Shown one piece after another: positions 7,167 through 7,250 of a stretch of 7,250 nucleotides of DNA (position 1 is the first letter of the stretch; each line of letters starts with the position of its first letter). This DNA comes from CAZIVO01 sp964542765 (GTDB lineage Bacteria; Planctomycetota; UBA1135; UBA2386): positions 1 to 7,250 of the forward strand of contig CAZIVO010000143.1 in assembly GCA_964542765.1 (NCBI GenBank). Reading direction: 5' to 3'. The notes beneath the pieces were generated by a model. That model saw nothing but the letters and a program-made list of their open reading frames with translations, was not told the DNA's origin and made no database searches. The position numbers and the translations under genes were made by a program.

Positions 7167-7184
7167 CCGCCTCGTAAGAGGCGG
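7167..7184. repeat. GC-rich 7-bp hairpin with GTAA loop
   Basis: CCGCCTC (7167-7173) pairs perfectly with GAGGCGG (7178-7184). On the plus strand the loop is GTAA, a GNRA-type tetraloop that stabilises RNA hairpins; on the minus strand it is TTAC. It is the middle one of three consecutive hairpins downstream of the tRNA and could be part of a compound terminator or processing signal. Confidence 0.4.
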
Positions 7185-7186
7185 GT

Positions 7187-7202
7187 TCACACAAGTGTGT
7201 GA
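7187..7202. repeat. 6-bp hairpin TCACAC/GTGTGA next to the tRNA 3' end
   Basis: TCACAC (7187-7192) and GTGTGA (7197-7202) pair around AAGT. The hairpin is the first structure met by the minus-strand transcript, 17 bases past the tRNA CCA end. It may help 3' processing of the tRNA precursor; it is short enough to be accidental. Confidence 0.3.
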
Positions 7203-7219
7203 TCGGCAAGCATTTGAAG

Positions 7220-7250
7220 TGGTGGGCGATACTGGACTCGAACCAGTGAC
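7220..7250 (-). tRNA. tRNA 3' end (probably tRNA-Val), truncated by the window edge
   Basis: Read on the minus strand, the last 31 bases give the 3' part of a tRNA. They comprise GTC of the variable region, the T-arm ACTGG-TTCGAGT-CCAGT with a perfect 5-bp stem and the conserved TTCGA core, the acceptor strand ATCGCCC, discriminator A and an encoded CCA (7222-7220). The 5' acceptor strand would have to be GGGCGAT, beyond the window. That acceptor with this T-arm is familiar from bacterial tRNA-Val, so valine is the best guess, but the anticodon is not visible. The gene points toward the fusion gene (tail to tail). Confidence 0.85.

Larger units (their letters stand above)
7031..7219. other. 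Non-coding tail between the fusion gene and the tRNA
   Basis: No protein-like frame is seen here. Besides the three hairpins listed separately there are two weak ones: GGACC/GGTCC (7031-7035 and 7049-7053, 13-base loop, followed by CTCAATTT) and CCTGC/GCAGG (7064-7068 and 7075-7079). A run of eight G lies at 7106-7113. The segment should contain the 3' ends of both converging transcripts, the fusion mRNA and the tRNA. No classical T-tract terminator is present. Confidence 0.5.

Noticed and set aside
7220..7250. tRNA 3' end as an attachment site of an integrated element
   Set aside because: No integrase, repeat of the tRNA end or mobile gene is present in the window, and the side beyond the tRNA is not visible.
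1..7250. CRISPR array, insertion sequence or phage genes
   Set aside because: No regularly spaced direct repeats, terminal inverted repeats, transposase or phage proteins were found on either strand.

Overview
The window has the look of a high-GC (roughly 60% by eye) bacterial chromosome, most likely Planctomycetota. This rests on gene content: a tandem DUF1080 (3-keto-disaccharide hydrolase-like) protein, an exported HEAT-like/VWA protein, and a very large exported multi-hydrolase whose M14 peptidase carries EF-hand-type loops. Neither of the two gene starts visible here has a convincing Shine-Dalgarno sequence, which fits that phylum. The assignment is an inference from family content, not from a marker gene.

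Layout: (1) positions 1-1529, plus strand, the 3' part of a DUF1080 gene that enters from the left edge. It holds two DUF1080 domains and an unrecognised C-terminal region of about 150 residues. (2) 1530-1602, a short convergent gap rich in perfect palindromes. (3) 1603-2973, minus strand, a secreted protein with a helical (HEAT-like) N-terminal half and a VWA domain with a MIDAS motif. (4) 2974-3235, a divergent intergenic region with small inverted repeats and no confident promoter. (5) 3236-7030, plus strand, a 1264-residue exported protein that fuses three different hydrolases in one chain: an alpha/beta-hydrolase esterase (Ser137/Asp191/His222), an M14 zinc carboxypeptidase (H444xxE447...H638...E705) and an M6-type metalloprotease (HEMGHTFGVND at 1075-1085). 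(6) 7031-7219, a non-coding tail with three successive hairpins and a G8 tract. (7) 7220-7250, the 3' end of a minus-strand tRNA with encoded CCA, probably tRNA-Val, cut by the right edge.

The three proteins do not form an operon: gene 1 and the VWA gene converge, and the VWA gene and the fusion gene diverge. Two begin with export signals and the third belongs to a family that is usually exported, so a shared theme of handling polymers outside the cytoplasm is plausible. No specific pathway can be read from the window. The most notable object is the three-hydrolase fusion. There is no sign of a CRISPR array, transposase, integrase or other mobile element.
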